Source of the DNA: Fimbriimonadales bacterium
GTDB taxonomy: Bacteria; Armatimonadota; Fimbriimonadia; Fimbriimonadales; ATM1
Direction: 5' to 3'
Length of the DNA stretch: 64,000 nt
Assembly: GCA_035559795.1 (NCBI GenBank)
Contig: DATMAR010000003.1
Span: 558,001 to 622,000, forward strand
Shown here: in pieces, positions 27,530-36,152 of the stretch
How positions within the stretch are numbered: position 1 is the stretch's first letter
How the letters are laid out: each line of letters starts with the position of its first letter
The notes under the pieces: model-generated
Database searches by the model: none
The model's input: the letters and a program-made list of their open reading frames with translations, nothing else
What the model was told of the DNA's origin: nothing
Translations under genes and position numbers: made by a program

Positions 27530-28513
27530 ATGGAGAACAAGTGCTTGGCGAAACAAGGAAAGGGTTTTTACACATGGGCAGCCGATTCTTTTTCAGGAAT
27601 TGCCGAATTCGATTCCAACCGTTCCGCGCTGAATGTCGCACGCGCATTCGCTCAAGGCTTTACTTCGTTTGCAGCGATTGTCGGACCTTCAGGTTGGGGT
27701 AAAACACTGCTGTTGCATTCCACCGAAAAGGCTTTGCAAAAACGTTTTCCCGGCGATGTCAAACGCCTTTCTTGTTCTGACTTTTTGTCGAATGCGCAAC
27801 TTTATCAAAAAACGCGAGTGTTGATTCTGGACGACGTTCAAGAAATCTATCATTCTTTAAAAAACCGCCAATTGTTCTTCCGTCATCTAGAGCAGCGCAT
27901 CCGCACGGGAAAACCCACATTCTTGGCGGCGTCTCCAAATGGCTTAACTACTCTTCGAAGTTTGCTCCCCTCTCCATCGCGATGGCAAGTAGTCACCCTC
28001 GATGAACCGAACATAGAAGAAAAGGTATCCGCAGTTCGTGAGATTTGCCACCTCGAGGGCATCCACCTTCGACCTGAGGCAATAAGGCTTATTGCGAAGA
28101 GCGTCGCAGGAAATGGGCGCTCACTTTTGGGGGCTTTGACCCGTCTAAAAATAAGCGTCGGGAATAAATTGAAGCGTCTCGACCCGCTCAGGCTGATGGG
28201 GCTCTTAGAGCCGTACCTGGCAGAAAAAACGTACGCTCACCTAAAAGAATTGACCGAGGAAGCCATTTCTCGATGCATGAACTTGCGAATTTGTAAAGGA
28301 AAACCAAAATGTTCATTGATGCTCGCGATTTATATCTTGCGTGGAGTTGCCGAAATTGGCGAAGAGAAGGTCGCAACCCTTCTCGATGTTGCTCCAGGAG
28401 AGGTTTTTCGCTTGTATAAGCAGTGCGAGCGAGCATTGAAAGACGGAGAACCAGGGTTGAAAAACTGCATTAGTCGTTGTTTATCGCGAATCAGAAAGAA
28501 CCTTTATGGCTGA
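27530..28513 (+). CDS. DnaA-like AAA+ ATPase (DnaA paralog)
   Basis: 327 residues. Walker A GPSGWGKT (52-59) and Walker B VLILDD (97-102) sit in a DnaA/Hda-like AAA+ domain. The last ~90 residues (SLMLAIYILRGVAEIGEEKV, then LLDVAPGEVFRLYKQ) have the helix layout of the DnaA DNA-binding domain IV, but the usual DHSTV signature is replaced. Domain I is absent. It may be a degenerate initiator, a regulator of initiation, or a loader for something else. The stop overlaps the start of the CBS-GGDEF gene by 8 bases. Confidence 0.75.
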   Translation: MENKCLAKQGKGFYTWAADSFSGIAEFDSNRSALNVARAFAQGFTSFAAIVGPSGWGKTLLLHSTEKALQKRFPGDVKRLSCSDFLSNAQLYQKTRVLILDDVQEIYHSLKNRQLFFRHLEQRIRTGKPTFLAASPNGLTTLRSLLPSPSRWQVVTLDEPNIEEKVSAVREICHLEGIHLRPEAIRLIAKSVAGNGRSLLGALTRLKISVGNKLKRLDPLRLMGLLEPYLAEKTYAHLKELTEEAISRCMNLRICKGKPKCSLMLAIYILRGVAEIGEEKVATLLDVAPGEVFRLYKQCERALKDGEPGLKNCISRCLSRIRKNLYG

Positions 28514-29828
28514 TTTTTTCGGAAAATCGTTTTCTGCTTTCTCCCATGACGATACGTCTTATCCGCATCGAAAAGAGGGTAGCTCGCTTATCCCGCACAT
28601 AAAAAGTGTTCGTGACCTTTCACTCTGGTCGCTATGGGTGAACCCAGAGCATCAAGTCAGAACAGCATTGATTATCATGAAAGGACATGGTGTGAGCGCA
28701 TTGGGTGTTCTCGATAAAGAAGAATATGTAGGAGTTGTGTGTTTAGAAGATCTCGTCAGCGTTCCAGAAGATTGCAAAGTCGAAGAGGTCATGAGAAGGG
28801 AAATCGAAACCGTAGAACTAAATACGCCTCTCAATTTAGTTGCGGAACTGATGTCCAGAAAAAAACTCTCGAGATTGCCCGTTGTCGAATCCGGGCGTTT
28901 TTATGGGATTATCAGTGCGCACGATTTACTCCATGAGTTGGGCAGAAATTTCGATCCGCTTACGCGCTTACCCTGGAGTGATTCCTTGCGAGAATGGGGA
29001 ATCAATAATTTGCGCCAAGGGAAAGAAATTTCCATTATCTTTATAGACCTCGATAACTACGGGGTTTTCAATAAACAATTCGGGCACATCGTCGGAGACC
29101 AAGTTCTCGAAACGATAGCTGAACTTTTGCGCTCTTTGATAGACCCCGCCTTGGAACATCTTTGTCGTTATGCTGGAGACGAGTTCGCGATTGGCACTCT
29201 CCGCCCCCGTGCAGAAGCAGAAAAACTTGCCAAAGAAATAAAAGCGAAAATAGATTCAATGAGAATCTCATCTGTCAATGGAAGCGTTAGCGCATCGGTA
29301 GGAGTTCAAGGCGGACGGAGAACGAAAGAAAGAAAAGACATCCACTACGCTGCAACCGTAGACAATTTAATTAATTTAGCGAGTAAATCATGTACCGCGT
29401 CGAAGCCATCTTCCAAACCAGAAGTTAAAGAAGTTAAAGAAACTACTGAAGAAAATACGCATCCACCGAAAGTGCATACCCCCCCTCGTTTGGTCGCTCT
29501 GAATGTAGGAAGGAATGCCGGCATCATGAAGGCGGTAGCGGTGCTCGAAACGGAAATAGGATTCATCCCTGGGGTGCACGTGGGTGCGTCTCAAGAAAGC
29601 TTTGCCGCCGCCGCCGCCGTTGCGGAAGCGCTAAAAGAACTTTTCCCGAATGCGGGAATTCGGTTGCTCGAGGTGATGGAGCGAAGAGCCGGTGCAGATT
29701 CCAGACAAGTCACAGTTCTAGCCGAGGCATTGGGCAAAAGGATTACAGGCTCTGCAAGGGTTACTCACACCGTCTCCGAGGCAGCAGCAGAAGCCACCTT
29801 GGAAGCGATTTTTGGCTCTTGTTTCTAA
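28506..29828 (+). CDS. CBS-pair/GGDEF protein with an unknown C-terminal domain
   Basis: 440 residues. A CBS pair (about 30-150) is followed by a GGDEF domain (about 150-300) with the active-site motif RYAGDEFAIG; the AGDEF variant is usually active as a diguanylate cyclase. A charged linker precedes a ~110-residue domain (RLVALNVGRNAGIM, then GVHVGASQESF) that I do not recognise. CBS domains often bind adenosine nucleotides. No membrane segment is visible, so it should be cytoplasmic. Translation is probably coupled to the DnaA-like gene through the 8-base overlap. Confidence 0.85.
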   Translation: MADFFGKSFSAFSHDDTSYPHRKEGSSLIPHIKSVRDLSLWSLWVNPEHQVRTALIIMKGHGVSALGVLDKEEYVGVVCLEDLVSVPEDCKVEEVMRREIETVELNTPLNLVAELMSRKKLSRLPVVESGRFYGIISAHDLLHELGRNFDPLTRLPWSDSLREWGINNLRQGKEISIIFIDLDNYGVFNKQFGHIVGDQVLETIAELLRSLIDPALEHLCRYAGDEFAIGTLRPRAEAEKLAKEIKAKIDSMRISSVNGSVSASVGVQGGRRTKERKDIHYAATVDNLINLASKSCTASKPSSKPEVKEVKETTEENTHPPKVHTPPRLVALNVGRNAGIMKAVAVLETEIGFIPGVHVGASQESFAAAAAVAEALKELFPNAGIRLLEVMERRAGADSRQVTVLAEALGKRITGSARVTHTVSEAAAEATLEAIFGSCF

Positions 29829-29961
29829 CGGTTAGGTGGTTATAAGAAGCATCCTTTCAAAAAAAAAGATATCCCAGCCAGGAATTGTAATTGCTGTTAT
29901 GGCGTTCATTAATTGAAACTACCTATAGCCCTTTACCTGAAACCTTGTAAGTTTATGTTTA

Positions 29962-29992
29962 TTGTGGAATAAGTAGTACAATTACCTATAAT
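29962..29992 (+). promoter_or_regulatory. Candidate promoter for the ARC ATPase gene
   Basis: TTGTGG (29962-29967) and TATAAT (29987-29992) are 19 bases apart, about 54 bases before the ATG at 30046. The -10 is perfect. The spacer is longer than ideal, as it is at 40210-40240. Confidence 0.4.
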
Positions 29993-30045
29993 CAAAACCT
30001 GGCAGGAGTATCTTTCGTCAAAATTTCGTAGAGAATAAGAAGTTT

Positions 30046-31692
30046 ATGGAAAACCGAACAAAGACCAGACGCCTACTCGATGAGATTATTTCACTCATCC
30101 CTCAAGACAACACGCGCCTTCGGAACTATATAGCGGCTTTAGTAGACGCATTGGAAGAAGACGAAAAGAAGTACGAGGAGGTCGTAAGACTCGTCAAGGA
30201 GTACGAACAAGCCTATGAAAAACTGACTTCTCCTGCAAATAGAACCGGTGTTTTCCTGGAAATGCTAGACGAAGAGATAGCCCTTATCGCTGTGGGAGAC
30301 AATGAGTTAGTCGTTTCTATAGACCCACGTATCGAGAAAAAGGAACTGAAAACAGGAGTACGCGTGAAGGTGAACGACGCCTATGCGATTATCGGAATCA
30401 TGGAAACGCACACGGGCGGACAAATCATGAAGGTTACGGAGATTCTCGATGAAAATCGCTTGCGCGTGAGCCAAGACGCTACGGGAACCATCGGAAGAGT
30501 CGTCGTTCGCGCGCATTCGCTAATAGATGCGCAAATCAAACCCGGAGACGAGGTTCGCATCGAACCGAATTTCAAAGTTGCGACGGAGCATATTCCCAAA
30601 ACGGAGACTCGTGAATACTTTTTCGAAACTGTGCCGGAAATTACCTGGGACAAAATCGGCGGTCAAGACGAAGCGATTGCACTCATCAAAGAAACCATCG
30701 AGCATCCTATCTTGTATCCGGAACTTTACAAGCAATACGATAAAAAACCGATTAAGGGAATTTTGTTATACGGACCACCCGGTTGCGGAAAAACATTGAT
30801 AGGCAAAGCCACGGCATGGAATCTCACTAAAGAATACAGCAAAAAACTCGGAAGAGAAGTCAAAGAATATTTCATGCATATCAGCGGTCCAAAAATTTTG
30901 AACATGTGGCTCGGCGAAACGGAGCGAATGGTTCGCGAAATTTTCGAGACCGCACGCCAGCGCGCAAAAGAAGGCCATCTCGTTTTCATCTTTTTCGACG
31001 AAGCGGAGAGCGTTTTGCGTACCCGTTCCAATTCGAAATGGCTCAATATTAGCAATACCGTCGTTCCGCAATTCTGTGCAGAACTGGATGGGCTCGTGGA
31101 TTTGGAAAACGTCGTTTTGATTTTGACGAGCAACCGTCCCGATTACATAGACCCTGCATTATTGCGTCCGGAAAGAATAGACCGCAAAGTGAAAATCGGT
31201 CGCCCGAACATGGAAGCGACGCGCGAAATTTTTTCGATTTATCTGCATCCTCGATTACCGCTCGACCCAGAAGCTCTCGCTGCAGAAGGGGGGGATGCCG
31301 AAGCGGCGCGTTCCTGCATGATCGACACGATCACATCTTTCATCTGGAGAACGAATCCGGAGACGGAGTTCATTCGTGTGTATTTTAGCAACGGCAGCAT
31401 GCAAACACTTCATTGGAAAAATCTCATCAGCGGCGCATTAGTAAAGTCCGTCGTAGACAGAGCGAAGGATTTTGCGATTAAACGTGCCATTGCAGAACCG
31501 GATAAACCCCACGGGATTCGTTTGGACGATTTGAAGGAAGCCGTTCGCGCTGAGTATCGCGAAAACGAAATTTTCCCGAAAAGCGATTCCATAGAAGATT
31601 GGCTGAAACTGTTGGATTTCGAAGAAGAAAATGTAGTCGCCGTAAAACCGATTCGAGATTCTAAAACTGCCAAGCGAGACGCTGTGATTTAA
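30046..31692 (+). CDS. arc: Proteasome-type AAA ATPase (ARC/Mpa family)
   Basis: 548 residues. An N-terminal coiled coil (about 10-65) and a double OB region (about 70-190) precede an AAA domain with Walker A GPPGCGKT, Walker B FIFFDEAES and the arginine-finger region SNRPDYIDPALLRPERIDRK. This is the layout of ARC/Mpa rings that unfold proteins for the 20S proteasome. The C-terminus ends KRDAVI, without the GQYL tail that Mpa uses to dock on the proteasome. No pup, dop, pafA or prcBA gene lies within the window. It might work with another partner or as a free unfoldase. Confidence 0.88.
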   Translation: MENRTKTRRLLDEIISLIPQDNTRLRNYIAALVDALEEDEKKYEEVVRLVKEYEQAYEKLTSPANRTGVFLEMLDEEIALIAVGDNELVVSIDPRIEKKELKTGVRVKVNDAYAIIGIMETHTGGQIMKVTEILDENRLRVSQDATGTIGRVVVRAHSLIDAQIKPGDEVRIEPNFKVATEHIPKTETREYFFETVPEITWDKIGGQDEAIALIKETIEHPILYPELYKQYDKKPIKGILLYGPPGCGKTLIGKATAWNLTKEYSKKLGREVKEYFMHISGPKILNMWLGETERMVREIFETARQRAKEGHLVFIFFDEAESVLRTRSNSKWLNISNTVVPQFCAELDGLVDLENVVLILTSNRPDYIDPALLRPERIDRKVKIGRPNMEATREIFSIYLHPRLPLDPEALAAEGGDAEAARSCMIDTITSFIWRTNPETEFIRVYFSNGSMQTLHWKNLISGALVKSVVDRAKDFAIKRAIAEPDKPHGIRLDDLKEAVRAEYRENEIFPKSDSIEDWLKLLDFEEENVVAVKPIRDSKTAKRDAVI

Positions 31693-31740
31693 CGGCAACC
31701 GATTTCACCTCGACTTAACTTCGACGCGCCGGGGATTTTT

Positions 31741-32364
31741 TCATTCGATAGTAGTCGCAATGGTATACGCGAGAGCGATATCCTTTACGAGCAGCGAATA
31801 ACCTCCGTCGCTCTCTTTGCCCCTTTGCCGAAGGATATAAGCAGGATGCAGTGTGGCAATAGCATATTTCGCATAACGACAAGGAAACAATTTTCCTCTA
31901 TCTTTCGTGATTTGAAACCCTTTTTGGATTAATGCATTCGCACTCGGGGCACCAACACAAAGTATCACCTTCGGTGCGATAGCGCTTAATTGAGGAGCTA
32001 ACCATTGTGAGCATGATTGTATTTCTTCGCTCGAGGGGGGGCGATTCGTCGCATGCTCGCCCAGCCAATCCGCAGCGCGACATTTTACGACGTTGCAAAT
32101 ATAAACATCGTTCCTATCGAGACCGTTGTCTAATAAAGCCCGGTCCAAAATCTGTCCCGCAGGACCTACGAATGGACGCCCAGTTTTGTCTTCTTGTTCT
32201 CCGGGCCCTTCACCCACCAAAACGAGCGGACTGCGCGGATTCCCTTCCCCGAAAACCACCGAACGACGCTTCAACGCAAGACCGCATGATGTGCATCCAG
32301 ACGCGCGCTCCGCTAATTTGGAAATTACTTCTTCGATAGTTTCTTTGTTCTCTATCGCACTCAT
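31741..32364 (-). CDS. Uracil-DNA glycosylase, family 4 (iron-sulfur)
   Basis: 207 residues. The family-4 motif GEGPGEQEDKTGRPFVGPAG, the HPAYILR motif and cysteines CTSC near the start, with further Cys in the middle (CNVVKC, CSQW), fit the [4Fe-4S] type. It removes uracil from DNA. AAGGAA stands 7 bases before the ATG, which follows the ABC ATPase gene by 3 bases. Confidence 0.92.
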   Translation of the reverse strand: MSAIENKETIEEVISKLAERASGCTSCGLALKRRSVVFGEGNPRSPLVLVGEGPGEQEDKTGRPFVGPAGQILDRALLDNGLDRNDVYICNVVKCRAADWLGEHATNRPPSSEEIQSCSQWLAPQLSAIAPKVILCVGAPSANALIQKGFQITKDRGKLFPCRYAKYAIATLHPAYILRQRGKESDGGYSLLVKDIALAYTIATTIE

Positions 32365-32367
32365 GTT

Positions 32368-33375
32368 TCATTTCCTTGTCGTTTCAGCAAAAGGTTCGTT
32401 TTGATGTCTTAAAAACATCTCACGCACGACGTCTTCGATATCTGCTTCCTCTATAGAAATATCCGCAATGGGAAATTCTTGAAGTAAACGCGATGCAATT
32501 ACTGAAGTTTGATTGCGTGGAACTTCTATGATCGCTTCGTTATCACTCTGTTGAATCACACGTCCGTATTCTTCCAAAGAAGTTTTGATGCTTTCTTGAA
32601 AAATCAAATGTAATCTTTTCCCAGGGTTATAGGTATTCACGAGATGTGGTAAAGAACCATCGAAAATTAAACTTCCATGGTCAATCACAATCACCCGCTC
32701 GCAAACTTCTGCAACGTCTTGCATATAATGACTCGTCATCAATATCGTCGTTTCGTGCTTGCGGTTGTGTTCTTTGAGAAAATCGCGAATTCGTTTTTGA
32801 GAAACGACGTCTAATCCGAGAGTCGGTTCGTCCAAAAACAAAACGCGAGGATTGTGAAGAAGAGATGCTATCAATTCGCATTTCATTCTTTCGCCTAAAC
32901 TCAAACGCCGAACTTGAATGTGGATTTTATCGCTGAGTTGTAGCATCTCTACGAGTTCATCTGTTCTTTTCTTGAAATCGCTATCAGAAACTTCGTAAAT
33001 TTCTTTCAGCACGAGAAAACTATCCCATGCGGGCAAATCCCACCAAAGCTGCATTTTGTTTCCCATCACTAATGAGATCTGTTTTTGCATCTCCGGTCGC
33101 CGCTCCCATGGGATATATCCAAGAACCTCTGCACGCCCCGATGTCGGATATAAAATCCCCGTCAGCATTTTGAGTGTGGTGGTTTTTCCCGCTCCATTAG
33201 GACCCAAAAACCCCACGAGCTCCCCTTGGTCGATTTTTAGGTTAACATTTTTCACAGCCTCGATATGAACCCTTGTCGGTGCAAATAGACTTTTCAATGC
33301 ACCAAAGACCCCCCCCTCTCGTTTCGTGGAAACGTAGGTTTTTGAAAGTCCTTCAGCCAACACAACTGGGTGCAT
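32368..33375 (-). CDS. ABC-2-type exporter ATPase
   Basis: 335 residues. Walker A GPNGAGKTT, signature LSLGERMK and Walker B VLFLDEPTLGLD place it with NatA-like ATPases whose long N-terminus (KREGGVFGALKSLFAPTR) and C-terminal extension are typical of a clade pairing with two ABC-2 permeases. No permease is adjacent. The signature is LSLGE rather than LSGGE, normal for this clade. It is divergent from the GH78-like gene. Confidence 0.85.
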   Translation of the reverse strand: MHPVVLAEGLSKTYVSTKREGGVFGALKSLFAPTRVHIEAVKNVNLKIDQGELVGFLGPNGAGKTTTLKMLTGILYPTSGRAEVLGYIPWERRPEMQKQISLVMGNKMQLWWDLPAWDSFLVLKEIYEVSDSDFKKRTDELVEMLQLSDKIHIQVRRLSLGERMKCELIASLLHNPRVLFLDEPTLGLDVVSQKRIRDFLKEHNRKHETTILMTSHYMQDVAEVCERVIVIDHGSLIFDGSLPHLVNTYNPGKRLHLIFQESIKTSLEEYGRVIQQSDNEAIIEVPRNQTSVIASRLLQEFPIADISIEEADIEDVVREMFLRHQNEPFAETTRK

Positions 33376-33440
33376 TTTCTTTTCTGGTTATACCTACTGC
33401 CCTTTACGAACTAAAGTTCTGTGATAAATTCCATGTTTAT

Positions 33441-36134
33441 ATGTTTAAAGCGGCGAAATGGGTATGGGATTCGGAAAAGACAGTGGGTGAATGGAACTAT
33501 TATACAGCCTTTCGAAAACCTTTTGTACTCAACAGTACACCTTCTAAAGCAGATTTATACATAACTGCAGATAGTCAATATTGGGTGTGGGTAAATGGAA
33601 AAAGAGTCGGCAGCGGCCCGATTCGAAGTTTCCCGAATCCGTGGTACTACGATTCTTATGACATAAGAAATTACTTAAAACCCGGAGATAACGAGATCCT
33701 CATTCTCGCCCATGCAATTGGCGTTGGAACCTTTCGCTATATTCCCGCACCATCAGGAGTTATCGCGGAGATTCAAGCCGACGGCAAACCTATAATCGGG
33801 ACCGACTCTTCTTGGGAGTGTTCTCCTCGACCATTCGGAACTTTAAAAGAGTTTCGTATCTCTTGTCAGCAAGGATGGCTTGAACCCCCAGGATCCCCCC
33901 TACCCGAACTCATTCATTCTTGCTTTGCAAAGAAAACAACACCTGCAGTTGAAGTCACGCAAAACAGGGAACTAATAAAAGCCCCTCTTTCCATAGCCGA
34001 TACTGGCATCGTTTCTGGAGTCTCTATAGCACGTTCGGCAGTGGTCAAACCGCCGGAAACGACCATCAATCTCTCGCTCCGACGTTTTTTGTTTCCTAAT
34101 ATCTTGGACGCTTCTCCGAGGGAAGTCTTTGGACTCGTCGGATTTTTGTTTCACGTGAAACATTCTCGAGAACTCATTTTCGAATTCCCGGCACCATGGT
34201 TTTGGATGGGCGCCAAAGGACGTTTGAACGGCGTGGAAATGACGAAAATCCCGACACGACACAGCTCGCTTGGGAACGGAACAGCACTCATTGGGCAGGC
34301 ACAGCCAGGAGAGAATTTTATAGTGTTTGATGTTTCTGGAACGTCCCACGAGTGGACCTTGCAAACGACCGTCGACGACGTCGCTTTGCAAATCCCGGGC
34401 CCTTTCTATGTGCTCGGACCCTTCGATTCAGCGGAAGCAGTACAAAGCGCATACTCTATTTCCGATTTCGAAACGTTTACGAATCATCCCCTGGCAAAGA
34501 TTGTCCCCTCAGATTCTCCTTGTGTTGATTTCGCTCCGGCGTTTTCACGAACAGCTTTCGCCAAGTTAATTTCCCCTGAACCTATCCCGCAACACCCCGA
34601 TGAAATAAGACTCGGCAACCCGGGCGAAGGGGAATGCCAAATCATCCTCGACTTAGGGCGAATGACCGTTGGTCGCTGGGCTTTTGAAGCGGAGGCAGAT
34701 GAAGACACCGAAGTCTTCTTCAACGAGTTCGAAGGCTTTCAAAACGGAGAGCCGGATTTTTGTTGGGAAATGAGCAATACATGGATAGTAAATGTACCAA
34801 AAGGTACATTTGCCTTCGAAAGCCTTCATCGGAGGGGTGGTAGGTTCGTTGTGATTCAGGGAAAGGACGTTTGTATAAGAAATTTTCGAGTTATTGAATC
34901 GACTTATCCTTGTAAGCCGATAGCAGTTTTTCAGTCTTCTGAAGAAAAGTTGAACAAAATTTTTGAAATGTGTGCCCTCACTTCGAAATTGTGCAGCGAA
35001 GACACATTTGTAGACTGCCCGACCTACGAACAAACTTTTTGGGTAGGTGATGCCCGTATCGAAGCGCTTGTCAATTATGCGGTTTTTGGGGACTATCCGC
35101 TCGCTCGAAGGTGTCTCGAACTTGCAGGAGAGAGTCTAACGCGTAGTCCACTCGTTGAAAGCCACGTTCCGAGCGCCTGGCCTGTGATCATCCCCGCTTG
35201 GAGTTTTCTTTGGGCTATCGCATGTTTCGAGCATTACTGGTTCACGGGAGATACCGAATTCCTCCGAAAGATTTATCCGAGAATGCTCCTTCAGGCGAAA
35301 AACGCCGCAAAGCATCTCAACGACCGGAACCTTTTCGAAATGGACGCTTGGAATTTGACGGATTGGGCGCCGATGGACCAACCGCACAAAGGGGTAGTCA
35401 CAGCAAATCAAGGATGGCTTTGTTGGGCTTTAGATTCCACGGCGAAAGCCGCGACGGTTTTAGAAGAGCATAAAGATGCGGAATGGTGCAAAGAGGTCTC
35501 GCACCTTATCTCGGAAGCCTCAAACGAGTTTCTTTGGAACGACGAGAAAGGAGCATTTACAGACTGCTTGAAACCCTCCGGAGAACAATCCGACGTTTTT
35601 AGTGTGCAGACACAGTGCGTTCTTGCTTTAGCGAACATGCCAAAGCCCGAGAGAATGAGCAGGATCCAGGAGATTCTTACCGGAAAAGCTTCGGAGAGTT
35701 TCGTTCAGCCCGGCACGCCATTCTTTTACTTTTTCTTGTTCGAATATTTAGAGAAAATCAAAGAAAATGAACGAATTCTCGAAGTAATTCGCGAAAAATG
35801 GAGCTTTATGCTGGATAAGGGTGCTACTACGTGTTGGGAATTATTTCCTGGGTACCTTTCTGCGGGGAGATGGACTCGGAGCCAATGTCATGCTTGGAGT
35901 GCGGGACCAGGTTACTTCTTGAAAGGCAAGCAATTCGGTATTGTACCAATTAGTCCAGGATTTTCCAAAGTTCTTTTCTGCCCTTATCCCATTGGTTTAT
36001 CGAAGGTTTCGGGTTCTTACCCAACGCCAAAAGGTGCGATATCCGTAGAGTGGGAGTATAAAGACGATGAATTCCGTTACTCTTTGACGGCACCAGAGGG
36101 AATAGAGGTCGTTACAGATTTGAGCAACGTGTAG
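33441..36134 (+). CDS. Alpha-L-rhamnosidase-like glycoside hydrolase (GH78 type)
   Basis: About 897 residues. N-terminal beta-sandwich domains (VWVNGKRVGSGP is typical) lead into an (alpha/alpha)6 catalytic barrel. The barrel has VDCPTYEQTFWVGDARIEA (family DCP..R/E..W.GDA motif), an acidic segment LTDWAPMDQ, and the C-terminal beta-domain GPGYFLKGKQFGIVPISPGF. No signal peptide is visible at ATG 33441. The frame is open back to 33273, but that part lies inside the ABC ATPase gene. The exact sugar is uncertain. No transporter or other glycosidase is adjacent. Confidence 0.8.
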   Translation: MFKAAKWVWDSEKTVGEWNYYTAFRKPFVLNSTPSKADLYITADSQYWVWVNGKRVGSGPIRSFPNPWYYDSYDIRNYLKPGDNEILILAHAIGVGTFRYIPAPSGVIAEIQADGKPIIGTDSSWECSPRPFGTLKEFRISCQQGWLEPPGSPLPELIHSCFAKKTTPAVEVTQNRELIKAPLSIADTGIVSGVSIARSAVVKPPETTINLSLRRFLFPNILDASPREVFGLVGFLFHVKHSRELIFEFPAPWFWMGAKGRLNGVEMTKIPTRHSSLGNGTALIGQAQPGENFIVFDVSGTSHEWTLQTTVDDVALQIPGPFYVLGPFDSAEAVQSAYSISDFETFTNHPLAKIVPSDSPCVDFAPAFSRTAFAKLISPEPIPQHPDEIRLGNPGEGECQIILDLGRMTVGRWAFEAEADEDTEVFFNEFEGFQNGEPDFCWEMSNTWIVNVPKGTFAFESLHRRGGRFVVIQGKDVCIRNFRVIESTYPCKPIAVFQSSEEKLNKIFEMCALTSKLCSEDTFVDCPTYEQTFWVGDARIEALVNYAVFGDYPLARRCLELAGESLTRSPLVESHVPSAWPVIIPAWSFLWAIACFEHYWFTGDTEFLRKIYPRMLLQAKNAAKHLNDRNLFEMDAWNLTDWAPMDQPHKGVVTANQGWLCWALDSTAKAATVLEEHKDAEWCKEVSHLISEASNEFLWNDEKGAFTDCLKPSGEQSDVFSVQTQCVLALANMPKPERMSRIQEILTGKASESFVQPGTPFFYFFLFEYLEKIKENERILEVIREKWSFMLDKGATTCWELFPGYLSAGRWTRSQCHAWSAGPGYFLKGKQFGIVPISPGFSKVLFCPYPIGLSKVSGSYPTPKGAISVEWEYKDDEFRYSLTAPEGIEVVTDLSNV

Positions 36135-36152
36135 GGTGGTTTAATCTCCTTC

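Noticed and set aside
27381-27647. Minus-strand open frame overlapping the DnaA-like gene
   Set aside because: No domain, no start signal, antisense to a supported gene.
31693-31740. Terminator between the ARC gene and UDG
   Set aside because: There is a T run but no convincing stem next to it.
33273-33440. N-terminal extension of the GH78-like gene
   Set aside because: It overlaps the ABC ATPase gene on the other strand and lacks a start signal.
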